Source: Sedimentisphaerales bacterium
GTDB taxonomy: Bacteria; Planctomycetota; Phycisphaerae; Sedimentisphaerales; Anaerobacaceae
Direction of reading: 5' to 3'
DNA: 33,033 nucleotides
Assembly (NCBI GenBank): GCA_016932095.1
Contig: JAFGDN010000034.1
Span: forward strand, 1 to 33,033
Part shown: piece by piece, positions 14,415 to 23,559 of the stretch
How positions within the stretch are numbered: the first letter of the stretch is position 1
Layout of the letters: the number at the start of each line of letters is the position of its first letter
Position numbers and translations under genes: made by a program
The notes under the pieces: generated by a model
What the model was told of the DNA's origin: nothing
The model's database searches: none
Seen by the model: only the letters and a program-made list of their open reading frames with translations

Positions 14415-15629
14415 CTATTGTTTTACCTTTCTTATGGGTCTTTCTTTTACGAAGCGGCTGATATTGCGGACGGCCTGACGCAGGCGCTGCTCGTTTTCAA
14501 CCAGAGCGATTCTTACGCAGCCCTCGCCGTTTTCGCCGAACGCCCTGCCGGGTGCAACCGAGACCTCTGCGTTTTCCATCAGGTCCATAGCGTAATCGAT
14601 GGTGCCCTTGCCCTTGAGATGTTCCTGCGGGATTTTCGCCCAGACGAACATACTGGCGCGTGGCTTCGGCACTTCCCAGCCGAGACGCGTCAGGCCGTCG
14701 CAGACAACGTCCCTGCGTAATTGATACTTTTTGTTCTGTGCGACGATATCGCCATCGCAATGCCTCATCGCGATAATACCGGCAATCTGCACGGCCTGAA
14801 ATATGCCGTAATCGTAATAGCTTTTTATGGTGGCAAGGTAGTTAATCATATCGCGGTTACCTGCGGCGAAGCCGATTCTGAAGCCCGCCATATTATAGGG
14901 CTTGCTCAGCGTGGTAAATTCGACGCCAACATCTTTGGCGCCTTTTGTGGAAAGGAAGCTCGGCGCCTTGTAGCCGTCGAAGCAGGTCTCGCCGTAGGCG
15001 AAATCGTGAATGACTGCAATGCCGAAACGCCTTGCTACATCGACAACCGGCTCGAAGAAGCCCTCGTCGACCGTCATCGCGGTCGGGTTGTGCGGGTAAT
15101 TCAAAATTAAAAGTTTCGGCTTGGGATACAGGTTTTCGCAAACCATCGCGATATTATCTATAAATTTATGGTCGCAGCCCAGCGGGACCGAAATGACGTT
15201 TGCGCCGGCCAAGGCAACGGCGTAATTATGAATCGGGAAGGCCGGGTCGGACACTATGGCCGTATCGCCGGCGCCGAGCATCGCCAGGCACATATGGCTG
15301 AAGCCCTCTTTGGACCCGATACACGCCAGAACTTCCTTTTCGGGGTCCAGCTCGACGTTCCAGAGATGAGCGTATTTTTTAGCCATTTCATTGCGAAGCC
15401 CCTTTATACCCCGTGATGCGCTATAGCGGTGGTTGCGCGGGTCTTTTGCGGCCTCGCAAAGCTTGTCTATCACGATTTGCGGTGCGCTATCGGACGGGTT
15501 TCCCATACCGAGGTCTATGATATCCGCTCCCGCCTGGCGCTTTGCCAGCTTTAGGGCGTTTAACTGGGCAAACAGGTAAGGCGGCAGCCGGGTTATCCTG
15601 TGCCCCGGCTCTATCTTAAAATCGCTCAT
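14415..15629 (-). CDS. Class I PLP aminotransferase (AlaC/LL-DAP-aminotransferase-like)
   Basis: The protein has 404 residues, normal for the family. The start MSDFKIEPGHRITRLPPYLF, then IIDLGMGNP and NHRYSASRGIKGLR, match the AlaC group of alanine/glutamate-pyruvate transaminases, often annotated as LL-diaminopimelate aminotransferase. PLP-site residues are Asn181 (YPHNPTA), Asp209 (IHDFAY), Lys243 (LSKPYNMAG, Schiff base) and Arg251. It should transfer amino groups between an amino acid and a 2-oxoacid. Substrate choice cannot be fixed from sequence alone. The first possible GTG (15653) lies in repeat sequence, so ATG at 15629 is preferred although its ribosome-binding site is weak. It is 165 bp after the next upstream gene, so it may have its own promoter. 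Confidence 0.92.
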   Translation of the reverse strand: MSDFKIEPGHRITRLPPYLFAQLNALKLAKRQAGADIIDLGMGNPSDSAPQIVIDKLCEAAKDPRNHRYSASRGIKGLRNEMAKKYAHLWNVELDPEKEVLACIGSKEGFSHMCLAMLGAGDTAIVSDPAFPIHNYAVALAGANVISVPLGCDHKFIDNIAMVCENLYPKPKLLILNYPHNPTAMTVDEGFFEPVVDVARRFGIAVIHDFAYGETCFDGYKAPSFLSTKGAKDVGVEFTTLSKPYNMAGFRIGFAAGNRDMINYLATIKSYYDYGIFQAVQIAGIIAMRHCDGDIVAQNKKYQLRRDVVCDGLTRLGWEVPKPRASMFVWAKIPQEHLKGKGTIDYAMDLMENAEVSVAPGRAFGENGEGCVRIALVENEQRLRQAVRNISRFVKERPIRKVKQ

Positions 15630-15650
15630 AATTTTCTCACAATCAAATCT

Positions 15651-15714
15651 CACCGCAGAGACCGCAGAGCACGCAGAGATTTTTTATGTTTTTTTCTGCG
15701 GTTTTTGCGTGTTC
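15651..15714 (-). repeat. CTCTGCGGTCTCTGCGGTGA-family quasi-repeat
   Basis: On the plus strand ACCGCAGAG is repeated as ACCGCAGAG and CACGCAGAG (15652-15678). After a T-rich loop, complementary CTGCGG and CCGCGG words follow. The phrase is of the dispersed intergenic kind and runs right up to the aminotransferase start. A related CCGCGTAATCTGCGGTGAAAA phrase lies near 4298-4318. Confidence 0.6.
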
Positions 15715-15794
15715 CGCGGTAAAACTTATCGGCCAGTGTATCGAAAACGGGTTAATTTTCAAAGGATTTTATCAGCCAAGACAGAAATGAATAT

Positions 15795-16718
15795 CTACTT
15801 GAGGCCGAAATGTTCGGGATAACGATATTTCACCAGGTATAGTGCAAGAACCGCCTGGACAGTTGCGTGTGCGTCGCTGGGGGTCCTGGAAATGGAGAAT
15901 ATTGGTTTTCTTCTTATCGTGGTGAAACAAAACCACCTGTCGTTCCAGCCGCCGTCGGGCTGTTGATTGGCGATTATTCGTTCCACCCATCGCCGTCTAA
16001 TCTTCTGCGGGTGGCCGGCCCGCAAAACAAAAGCCACCCTCTGAATATATATGTCAACGACTGGTATATTGAGGTTCAGGTCGCCCCCTGTTCTCTGACA
16101 TAAATGCTCAATCAAATCATCGAGACGCTTACTCGGCTCATACCTGTCTCGTAGCATAGTCAGCGCAAATAACTGGTGCGTAAGCTGGCGTCTGTGCCAT
16201 TTTTCATAATCAAACATACCGAGGTCATCATGGTCGATTTCGGCCTTTTCCGGGGCAATGGCGTATAGCGCCCATTTGTTATCCAAATTGTCATTCGCGA
16301 TTGCCAGATTCAACTCCCGTTTATCGACCGGCCAGTTCGGGTCAACCTCACGATTCCAGCTCCTCGAATAACCCGAAGCCGAACGATTGAGAAAAGACCT
16401 TACTATGCCGTTGAAAACGGGGTTGGGCCTTACGTCGTTACATTCACGCAGCATCGTCATAAGAGCGGCGTTTTTGTCCGCAAGAATATCCAACCTGCTC
16501 CCTTCCACCCAGTTTTCCGAACGTCTCAAGGCCTCATCCAGCCGATTTTCAAAGGTTTCATCGCTCCACATACTAATATTGTTACAGGCAATCAATGCAA
16601 CGAATACGCCGATTATAACGACGAACAAAACAACGGCACAGAACAGGAGCTTTCGCAGAGTAGAGCGTTTCTTTTTATTGCCGGCCATATACTTGCTCTG
16701 GTCTTTCGTCTGTTCCAT
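15795..16718 (-). CDS. Membrane-anchored protein with alpha/alpha-toroid-like C-terminus
   Basis: The protein has 307 residues with a short basic cytoplasmic start (NKKKRSTLRK) and one membrane helix (about 24-46, LLFCAVVLFVVIIGVFVALI). The rest is predicted outside and largely helical. The C-terminal part (RIIANQQPDGGWNDRWF, then SDAHATVQAVLALYLV) recalls prenyltransferase/squalene-cyclase-type repeats, where a QxxDGGW element ends a helical turn. No catalytic motif of those enzymes is evident, so it may be a binding or structural fold. ATG follows AGAGGGAG at good spacing. It lies 21 bp after the DUF885 gene and is probably co-transcribed with it. I do not recognise a specific function. Confidence 0.75.
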   Translation of the reverse strand: MEQTKDQSKYMAGNKKKRSTLRKLLFCAVVLFVVIIGVFVALIACNNISMWSDETFENRLDEALRRSENWVEGSRLDILADKNAALMTMLRECNDVRPNPVFNGIVRSFLNRSASGYSRSWNREVDPNWPVDKRELNLAIANDNLDNKWALYAIAPEKAEIDHDDLGMFDYEKWHRRQLTHQLFALTMLRDRYEPSKRLDDLIEHLCQRTGGDLNLNIPVVDIYIQRVAFVLRAGHPQKIRRRWVERIIANQQPDGGWNDRWFCFTTIRRKPIFSISRTPSDAHATVQAVLALYLVKYRYPEHFGLK

Positions 16719-16739
16719 TTTACTCCCTCTTAATCAATG

Positions 16740-18518
16740 TCATATTCCGTCTCGTTTCCGTTTTATCCAGGTTTTGACATTGCTTTCGAGAACGTTAAGG
16801 GGAACGGCGCCCTGTCTCAGAATGCAATCGTGAAACTGGCGGACGTCAAACTTATCACCCAATTGTTTTTCCGCTAAATTCCGCAATTCGCGGATTTTAA
16901 GTTCGCCCATTTTATAGGCAATTGCCTGTCCCGGCCAGACGATGTATCGGTCAACTTCGACCTCGATTTCCTGCCGCGGCATCTTAATATTAGCAACCAT
17001 ATAATCGATTGCCTGTTCGCGCGACCAGCCGAAATAATGGATACCGGTATCGACGACCAGCCGGCAGGCGCGCCACATTTCGAGAGTCAGCCGGCCAAAA
17101 TCGCTGTTGGGGTCGCCATACATACCGATTTCAAGCCCCAGCCATTCCGCGTATAACGCCCAGCCCTCGACAAAGGCGGTAAAATGCGCAAATCGCCGGA
17201 AGTTTGGGACGCCTTTTAGCTCCTGCTGAAGTGAGATTTGAAGGTGATGGCCCGGGACCGTTTCGTGCATCGAAAGCGCGGTTAACGTATATAGACGCTT
17301 ATTTTCAAGGTTATGGGTGTTTATATAGAAGAAGCCGGCGCGTGAGCCGTCTCCCGCGGACGGCATATAGTATGCCATTGCGGTCTTCGGCGCAAGGTAG
17401 TCAGGAACCTCTTTGATTCCAAACGTCATTCGCGGCAACGTCCTGAACAGCTTAGGCAGCGAGCCGTCCGCTGTCTTGACCACAAAGGACGCCTGCTTCA
17501 ATAACTCCTGCGGAGTAGCTACAAAACGCCGGTCGCCAGAGGTCAGATGTTTTTCGAAACCGTTCATATCATTTTCAAAGCCGCATTCGGCAATCAGCTT
17601 TTCCATTTCTGCCTTAATGCGTTTCACCTCGTTCAAACCGATATCGTGAACGAGCTTTGGCGTAACATCAAGGGTTGTTTCGCTGCGGACACAGTGCTCA
17701 TAGAACGCCCTGCCGTGAGGCAGCGACGACGCGGCTATATCCTGGCGAGCGGCCGGGATATATTCATCCACCATAAATTTCAAAAACGCCTTATAACCCG
17801 GCACAACGGATTGAGTTATTGCTTTACGGCCGGCTTCGGTGAGCCGCATGCGGTCTGCCTCATCGATAATCTCAGGGAACTTCTCGAACGGCTTAAACAG
17901 CAAGCTTTTATCGGGGTCGTTAACGATATGGGCCTGTATCGACTTTTCGACGCCGGTCATGACTACCCGCGGGACAACATATCCCCTTTGAATACCCATC
18001 CGCATCAGGTCGATATGCTGCCGGGCGTATGCCTCGAAACCGTTGAGCCGGGCAATGTAATTTTCGTAGTCCCAGGCGTTGTTGAGGGGAACCTCATCAG
18101 GCAGCTCCGCGAAATGAGTATGAAAACCGCCCATTTGCGAAACGGGCATCAGGTACGTGTTAAACTCGAACCACTTCAGGCCGTCCTCCCTTTTATATTT
18201 GAATATATCATAGTTTAATTGCTCGTCAGCAGTCAGCTTGCTTCGGTCTATCGCTTTAAGCCGTTCGAGGAACTCACGGTTCTGCTCATTTTCCCTGATA
18301 ATATCCTGTTCGGCAACACTGGGTAACCTGTCATTGAACCGGTTGTCGCCGGTGTGCGTGGCGAAAAGCGGATCTTCCTTCATTACAAATTCCCAGTGGT
18401 CATCGAAAAGCTCCTGAAGCTGCCGCGAGGCCGGGTTAGTATGGGCACACCCCCCTGTAAAAATCAGGTATAATATGACCGCTGATAAAAAGACAGTTGC
18501 TCTCAGGTAACTGGTCAT
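16740..18518 (-). CDS. DUF885-family metallopeptidase-like lipoprotein
   Basis: The protein has 592 residues, typical for DUF885. The N-terminal hydrophobic segment ends in FTGGCAHT, an imperfect lipobox with Cys24, so the protein is probably anchored in the envelope. The family motif MHETVPGHHLQ carries His418, Glu419 and His424, and Glu451 in EGWALYAEWLG is a likely third zinc ligand. Together they resemble gluzincin-type peptidases. A secreted or periplasmic peptidase is the usual reading. The natural substrate is unknown. ATG follows GAGG. The gene is 35 bp downstream of miaB and 21 bp upstream of the toroid-like protein gene, so it sits inside a minus-strand transcription unit. Confidence 0.88.
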   Translation of the reverse strand: MTSYLRATVFLSAVILYLIFTGGCAHTNPASRQLQELFDDHWEFVMKEDPLFATHTGDNRFNDRLPSVAEQDIIRENEQNREFLERLKAIDRSKLTADEQLNYDIFKYKREDGLKWFEFNTYLMPVSQMGGFHTHFAELPDEVPLNNAWDYENYIARLNGFEAYARQHIDLMRMGIQRGYVVPRVVMTGVEKSIQAHIVNDPDKSLLFKPFEKFPEIIDEADRMRLTEAGRKAITQSVVPGYKAFLKFMVDEYIPAARQDIAASSLPHGRAFYEHCVRSETTLDVTPKLVHDIGLNEVKRIKAEMEKLIAECGFENDMNGFEKHLTSGDRRFVATPQELLKQASFVVKTADGSLPKLFRTLPRMTFGIKEVPDYLAPKTAMAYYMPSAGDGSRAGFFYINTHNLENKRLYTLTALSMHETVPGHHLQISLQQELKGVPNFRRFAHFTAFVEGWALYAEWLGLEIGMYGDPNSDFGRLTLEMWRACRLVVDTGIHYFGWSREQAIDYMVANIKMPRQEIEVEVDRYIVWPGQAIAYKMGELKIRELRNLAEKQLGDKFDVRQFHDCILRQGAVPLNVLESNVKTWIKRKRDGI

Positions 18519-18553
18519 CGTTAAATTCCTCTCAAAGAATCATGCCTGTAGAT

Positions 18554-19942
18554 TTAGACCAAATTGCCGAAAAGAGTCAAGGGGCTTGTTCGGGTAATTC
18601 CGACGTTTGCGAACTTACCGGCTAATGTTTCAGGGCCGTCGAAGACGACAATCCAGTCGCCAGCGGTTCTGCCAATCAATTGTAAATCTCCAGGTTTATC
18701 CTCGATGCTTCGACGCGATTTTTTACTTGGCCCTTCAACGAGGATTTTAACGGTTTTACCCACAAACTCACTGGCCAAATCGCCGCTGATTTGTTCCTGA
18801 ATCTTTAATAGCTCGATATTCCGTTTGTTTTTGATGTCCATCGGGATATTATCTTCCAGTCGTTTATCAGCAACCGTCCCGGGTCGAGGCGAGTATTTGA
18901 AAATGAATGAGTTTTTGTATTTTGATTTTTTGAGAAGGCCGACTGTCTGAGTGAAATCATCATCGGTCTCATTCGGGAAGCCCACAATAAAATCGCCGGC
19001 GATTGAAATATCCGGCACGATTTGCCGGGCAATATCAAGCAATCCCAGGTATTCGGCTGAGGTGTAGCCGCGATTCATCATTTTGAGGATTTTATCTGAG
19101 CCGCTCTGCGCCGGTAAATGCAGATACCGGCAGACCTTCGGCACGGCGCACATTGCTTTCATAATTTCATCGAAGTATTTTTCGGACGGGTAACTGGTAA
19201 CAAACCTTAGCCATTCGATGCCGGCGACTTCGCCTGCCATATAAAGCAGGTCGGCGAGACAATATGTCTTGTCGCCGGTTTTATATTCATAAGCGTTTAT
19301 CCTCTGGCCGAGGAGTGTAACCTGTTTAATGCCGTTGTCGGCCAGTTTTTTAATCTGTTCGATAATCGCCTCGGGGGGACGTGAGGTTTCCTTTCCCCTG
19401 ACGTATGGCACGACGCAATACGAGCAGAACTTGTCGCAGCCGTGCATTGCCCGAACGAACGCCTGGCCTGGTATTTCAGCATCATCTATGCCAAATTCGG
19501 TTTCAAACCGTTCCAATTCCTGACCATCAGAGGACGCTTTTCGGATTTCCTCCGTAACCAGTAGTGCTTTTTTCTTTTCTTTCATCGCCTGTTCAATTAG
19601 TCGCGGTATATGTGCTATCTGCATCGGCCCGCAGACAATATCAACTGCCGGCTGTTTGAATAATTCAACACCCAGACGCTGTGCCATACAGCCGATTACG
19701 CCGACTACAAAATCGGGTTTCGATTCCTTGATATGCTTGAGATGCCCTAAATGCGATAAAACCCTTTGTTCAGCATGGTCGCGGACTGAGCAGGTATTAA
19801 AAAGCACCACGTCGGCTTCCTTGACGCTGCCAACGAGTTCAAAACCAGCATTGCGCAAACCGGCCTCAACAAGCGCACTATCCAACTTGTTCATTTGGCA
19901 GCCGAATGTTTTTATATGCACGTTTCTTCCAGTAATAGACAT
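18554..19942 (-). CDS. miaB: tRNA-2-methylthio-N6-dimethylallyladenosine synthase
   Basis: This radical-SAM methylthiotransferase acts on i6A37 of tRNAs reading UNN codons. It has 462 residues. The N-terminal UPF0004 domain holds the auxiliary cluster cysteines Cys15 (FGCQMN), Cys51 (NTCSVRDHAEQ) and Cys85 (GCMAQR). The radical-SAM triad is Cys169, Cys173 and Cys176 in GCDKFCSYCVVPYVRG. A TRAM domain lies at the C-terminus (VGKTVKILVEGPSKKS). NTCSVRDHAEQ and YVRGKE favour MiaB over MtaB or RimO. The ATG at 19942 lies five bases after the ATPase stop codon, suggesting coupling. An upstream ATG at 19975 would overlap the ATPase gene and add a non-family extension. The associated i6A-forming miaA is not in the window. 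Confidence 0.95.
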   Translation of the reverse strand: MSITGRNVHIKTFGCQMNKLDSALVEAGLRNAGFELVGSVKEADVVLFNTCSVRDHAEQRVLSHLGHLKHIKESKPDFVVGVIGCMAQRLGVELFKQPAVDIVCGPMQIAHIPRLIEQAMKEKKKALLVTEEIRKASSDGQELERFETEFGIDDAEIPGQAFVRAMHGCDKFCSYCVVPYVRGKETSRPPEAIIEQIKKLADNGIKQVTLLGQRINAYEYKTGDKTYCLADLLYMAGEVAGIEWLRFVTSYPSEKYFDEIMKAMCAVPKVCRYLHLPAQSGSDKILKMMNRGYTSAEYLGLLDIARQIVPDISIAGDFIVGFPNETDDDFTQTVGLLKKSKYKNSFIFKYSPRPGTVADKRLEDNIPMDIKNKRNIELLKIQEQISGDLASEFVGKTVKILVEGPSKKSRRSIEDKPGDLQLIGRTAGDWIVVFDGPETLAGKFANVGITRTSPLTLFGNLV

Positions 19943-19947
19943 TATAG

Positions 19948-22647
19948 TTATCGTTTCCAGGAAAACGGTTGCCATTTGCCGAGGCCGAATAATTCAGGAG
20001 AGATGACCTTGCGGAACGTTTCAAATACAAAGATAAACAGGCCTGGCATCAGCACTATGGCCCATTCGAACGTCCGCAACGAAACAGTGTCCATCGGCTG
20101 GTGCATAAAGGGAAGATAAATGACAGCCAACTGAAGCACAAGACCGGTCAGGACGGCCAACAGCAGCCAGCGGTTCTTAAAAAAGCCGAGTTTGAAAATA
20201 GTTTGCACGTCGGAGCGGGCGTTAAAAGTCAGCAGCCACTCAAAAATCACTATACTGCAAAAGGTCATCGTACGCGCCTCGTGAATTTCATAGTGACGAA
20301 GCGTCCAGTAGAACACCAGAAAAGCGCCTATGCCCAGCATTCCCGCCAAAACAGATATTCGCATAAGCATACCGGGAAAAAGCAATCCGACTTTCGGATT
20401 TCGCGGCGGATACGACAACTCATCCCCGGCGTGGGGTTCAACACCAAGCGGTATGGAAACCAGCGCTCCGGTAACGAGATTAATCCACAAAATCTGCAAA
20501 GGAACGAGCGGCGCCTCCCCCACAAATATAACACCCAGAAAAAGGGTGAGCAGCTCGCCGAAGCAGGTGGTCATAAGAAAGAAAATAACGTTTCGCAGGC
20601 GATTAAAAATTGCCCTGCCTTCCTCAACGGCTGTAACAATCGAGGCGAAATTGTCGTCGGCGAGAACCATATCAGATGCTTCTTTTGCCACGTCCGTGCC
20701 CGTAATTCCCATAGCAACCCCGATATCGGCTGCTTCCAGCGCCGGGGCGTCATTTACGCCGTCGCCGGTCATAGCGACAATGTGGCCGAGTCGTTTGAAC
20801 GCCTGGACTATTCTGAGTTTATGCAGGGGTTCTATACGGGCAAAGACGACCGCATCGTTTATTTTTTTCTCGAGGTCTTCGTCCGACATTTGGCTGAGGT
20901 CTTTTCCCGTCAAATTCAAGCTGCCTTCAAGTCCGAGGTCCTTGCCGATAGCTTGTCCGGTTATGGGATTATCACCGGTCGCCATTACAACTTTGATTCC
21001 GCCCTTCTTACAGGTTGCAATCGCCCGCCTTGCTTCTTCACGCGGCGGGTCAATCATTCCGCAAAGGGCCACAAAAACCAGCTTGCCGTTCATACCCTGC
21101 TCATCAAGCTTTACTGACTCCTGCAAAAAGTCCATATAAGCCGCCGCCAGGACCCGCATAGCGTCGCGAGCCATAGCATCGGCGGCTTCAAGAAAATCCT
21201 TCCGGGAGGATTCGGCCAGGGGTTCGACTTTGCCGGATTTGAGATAAAATCCCGACATAGCAATAATCTTTTCAACCGAGCCCTTTACGCAGGCGACTTT
21301 AACATTCTCAATCTGATGGAGCGTCGCCATAAACTGCTTTTCGCTTTGAAAGGGAATCTCGTCGAGCCGAGGGTATTTGTTTTCAAAATCTTCCTTTTTC
21401 ATTCCCATTTTAGCGGCAGCCACCACCAAAGCGCCTTCGGTCGGGTCTCCTATGATTTCATAAGAATCATTCTTGGAGGAAAGATGTGAATCATTACACA
21501 GAACCGCCGTCTCCAGAAGTTTCCGTATGCCGGGCGACCGTTCAGGGGACACCGTCTGACCGTTTTGCTGAATCTCTCCCTTCGGCTGGTATCCCTGTCC
21601 GGTAACGTCGAAGTATTCGCCGTCGGCAAATATTCTTTTTACCGTCATCTGGTTCAGGGTGAGTGTCCCCGTTTTATCCGTGCAGATAACAGTCGTGGAG
21701 CCGAGTGTTTCAACGGCGGAAAGCTTTCGGATTATGGCGTTTTGCCGGGCCATTCTCTGCATTCCGGCAGCCAGCAGAACGGTTACAACTGCGGGAAGCC
21801 CCTCAGGTATCGCCGCCACTGCCGCAGCGACCGCCATCATAAATACGTCCACGGGGTCAATTTTTTTCCAAAATCCGAGTATGACAAGCAATATGCCGGC
21901 GAACAGAATAATCCAAAGAAGCGATTTGCCGAGCTTATCTATGCTTTTCTGCAGAGTGGTTTTTTCTTCTTTTACGTTTAATAACGCTGAGGCAATCCTG
22001 CCGATTTCCGTTCGCATACCGGTTGCGGTAACAACCGCGGTCGCTCTTCCGTAAACGGCGGCAGTCCCCGTGTAAATCATATTCTTTATCTCAGCAAGAG
22101 GGGTCTCCTGCTCGATAACCTGAGTGTTTTTGTCAACGGGCAGTGATTCCCCGGTCAGCGAGGCCTCGTTGATTTTAAGATTGGCCGCTTCAAGCAAACG
22201 AGCATCGGCAGGAATTTTATCTCCGGCCTCCAGTATTATTACATCCCCGGGGACAATCTCAGAAGAATTAATAACTTCTATACTTTTATTGCGTTTGACC
22301 TTGGCTTTTGGCGAAGCCATTTGCATTAAAGCATCCATCGCCTTTCCGGCGCGATATTCCTGTATAAATCCAACTATCGCCATAAAAAGGAGCACACCGA
22401 CGATTACCATAGCGTCGAACGGCCCCTTGACAAATATCTTAATGCTTGCCGCGGCGACCAGAATATATACGATGGGATTTAAAAATTGTCTGAAGAACAC
22501 AACAAGGGCTGAAACCTTTTTCCTGCTCTCAAGCTGATTCGGGCCAAAACGCTGTAATGCGGATTTGGCCTCACCAGATGTCAAGCCGTCTGCTCTTGAA
22601 TTAAGCTCGCTGAAAATTTCGTCAGGTTTTTGACGATACGCTTCCAT
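19948..22647 (-). CDS. P2-type cation-transporting ATPase (SERCA/PMR1-like)
   Basis: The protein has 899 residues, with the full P-type plan: cation-ATPase N-domain, actuator motif TGES (165-168), M4 PEGLP (281-285), phosphorylation motif DKTGTLT with Asp324, ATP-binding KGSVEK, and hinge GDGVNDAPAL (628-637). It uses ATP to move a cation across the membrane. Ion ligands differ from SERCA: M5 reads TTCFGE (Cys695 at the SERCA Asn768 position, Glu698 kept) and M6 reads NLVTGAL (Asn723 kept, Gly727 where SERCA has Asp800). Glu282 of M4 is kept. Calcium is therefore not assured. The ATG at 22647 follows GGAAGGA. A TTG start 42 bases upstream has less support. miaB follows after five bases. Confidence 0.92.
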   Translation of the reverse strand: MEAYRQKPDEIFSELNSRADGLTSGEAKSALQRFGPNQLESRKKVSALVVFFRQFLNPIVYILVAAASIKIFVKGPFDAMVIVGVLLFMAIVGFIQEYRAGKAMDALMQMASPKAKVKRNKSIEVINSSEIVPGDVIILEAGDKIPADARLLEAANLKINEASLTGESLPVDKNTQVIEQETPLAEIKNMIYTGTAAVYGRATAVVTATGMRTEIGRIASALLNVKEEKTTLQKSIDKLGKSLLWIILFAGILLVILGFWKKIDPVDVFMMAVAAAVAAIPEGLPAVVTVLLAAGMQRMARQNAIIRKLSAVETLGSTTVICTDKTGTLTLNQMTVKRIFADGEYFDVTGQGYQPKGEIQQNGQTVSPERSPGIRKLLETAVLCNDSHLSSKNDSYEIIGDPTEGALVVAAAKMGMKKEDFENKYPRLDEIPFQSEKQFMATLHQIENVKVACVKGSVEKIIAMSGFYLKSGKVEPLAESSRKDFLEAADAMARDAMRVLAAAYMDFLQESVKLDEQGMNGKLVFVALCGMIDPPREEARRAIATCKKGGIKVVMATGDNPITGQAIGKDLGLEGSLNLTGKDLSQMSDEDLEKKINDAVVFARIEPLHKLRIVQAFKRLGHIVAMTGDGVNDAPALEAADIGVAMGITGTDVAKEASDMVLADDNFASIVTAVEEGRAIFNRLRNVIFFLMTTCFGELLTLFLGVIFVGEAPLVPLQILWINLVTGALVSIPLGVEPHAGDELSYPPRNPKVGLLFPGMLMRISVLAGMLGIGAFLVFYWTLRHYEIHEARTMTFCSIVIFEWLLTFNARSDVQTIFKLGFFKNRWLLLAVLTGLVLQLAVIYLPFMHQPMDTVSLRTFEWAIVLMPGLFIFVFETFRKVISPELFGLGKWQPFSWKR

Positions 22648-22719
22648 AAATACATCCTTCCTGCTGGATGTTATACCTTTTGGAATCAACAGTTTTCATA
22701 AATTTCTATGCTGCCTTTG

Positions 22720-23484
22720 CTATTTCTCGGCGACAACGAGCATTTCAAAATCCTCCGGCGTCAATATATCTTTTCTTGAGAATGCCCCGAGTTTCGCTCC
22801 CATAATGTCTATTTTTTCGTATCCGAGCGATTTTAGAAGCCAGGTTATCTCACTGTGCACATAAAAACGCTCATTACATTGTAATTCTTTTTTATTTCCA
22901 GCGTCGTCTTCGAAGACGCCTTTGGTATGTTCCCGAAATGTCATCAAATCAAAAGTGTCGCTTTTAAATGTAGCATTTGTTTGGGCACCTGCTGACTCAT
23001 GAACTTGCTTGACCGAATGATAAAGCGGAAACAGCCCGTTTAATGTTGTGAAAATAAATTTTCCCTTGTTTTTTAGCGCCCTGGTCACATTTTTAAGTAT
23101 CTCGAAATTCATTTCGTCTGTTTCCATCAAAGGAAAACCGCCTTCACAGAGCATTATCGCCGCATCGAATTCACCATCAAAAGGAAGAGCCCTGGCGTCG
23201 TGCTTTTGAAAATCAATTTTCAGACCTGACTGTTTTGTTTTTTCTCTTGCCCAGGCAAGCTGGGAATCAGACAAATCTATACCTGTAACATGATAACCCC
23301 TTTTAGTCAGTTCAATCGAATGCCTTCCCGTGCCGCAGCCGATATCGATGATTTTTAAAGATTTGTCAAAGGCCAGTTCCTTTTCGATAAAATCACATTC
23401 ACCGAGTGTTCCCTGAACGTAGCACTCTTTATCATACGTCTGTCCGTAATTTTCAAATAACGATTCATACCACTGTTTCATCAT
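22720..23484 (-). CDS. Class I SAM-dependent methyltransferase
   Basis: The protein has 254 residues. Motif I is IIDIGCGTGRHS (Asp47, Gly49, Gly51, Gly53), with the acidic end of strand 2 in VTGIDLSD and the later KHDARALPFDGEFDAAIMLCEGGF matching motifs II-III. The fold binds S-adenosylmethionine. The C-terminal half (FYVHSEITWLLKSLGYEKIDIMGA) is typical of small-molecule methyltransferases of the Methyltransf_25/11 type. Substrate is unknown. Two ATGs in tandem follow AAGGTCTGA, and the first is used. It lies between glgX (75 bp) and the P-type ATPase (72 bp) on the same strand. No link to glycogen metabolism can be read from the sequence. Confidence 0.88.
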   Translation of the reverse strand: MMKQWYESLFENYGQTYDKECYVQGTLGECDFIEKELAFDKSLKIIDIGCGTGRHSIELTKRGYHVTGIDLSDSQLAWAREKTKQSGLKIDFQKHDARALPFDGEFDAAIMLCEGGFPLMETDEMNFEILKNVTRALKNKGKFIFTTLNGLFPLYHSVKQVHESAGAQTNATFKSDTFDLMTFREHTKGVFEDDAGNKKELQCNERFYVHSEITWLLKSLGYEKIDIMGAKLGAFSRKDILTPEDFEMLVVAEK

Positions 23485-23559
23485 TTCAGACCTTTTTTCT
23501 TAACCACTTTCAGTATAAGCACTAAAGAATAAAATAAACCGATATACCGTATTAACTCA

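Noticed and set aside
14283-14720. Plus-strand 145-codon frame
   Set aside because: Its second half is antisense to the aminotransferase, and the first half has no coding signature.
17547-18218. Plus-strand 223-codon frame
   Set aside because: It is antisense to the DUF885 gene, which carries a complete HExxPGHH motif in the other strand.
20101-21117. Long plus-strand frame of 338 codons, with another at 20330-21139
   Set aside because: Both are antisense to the well-supported P-type ATPase and have no family resemblance. They reflect codon bias of the real gene.
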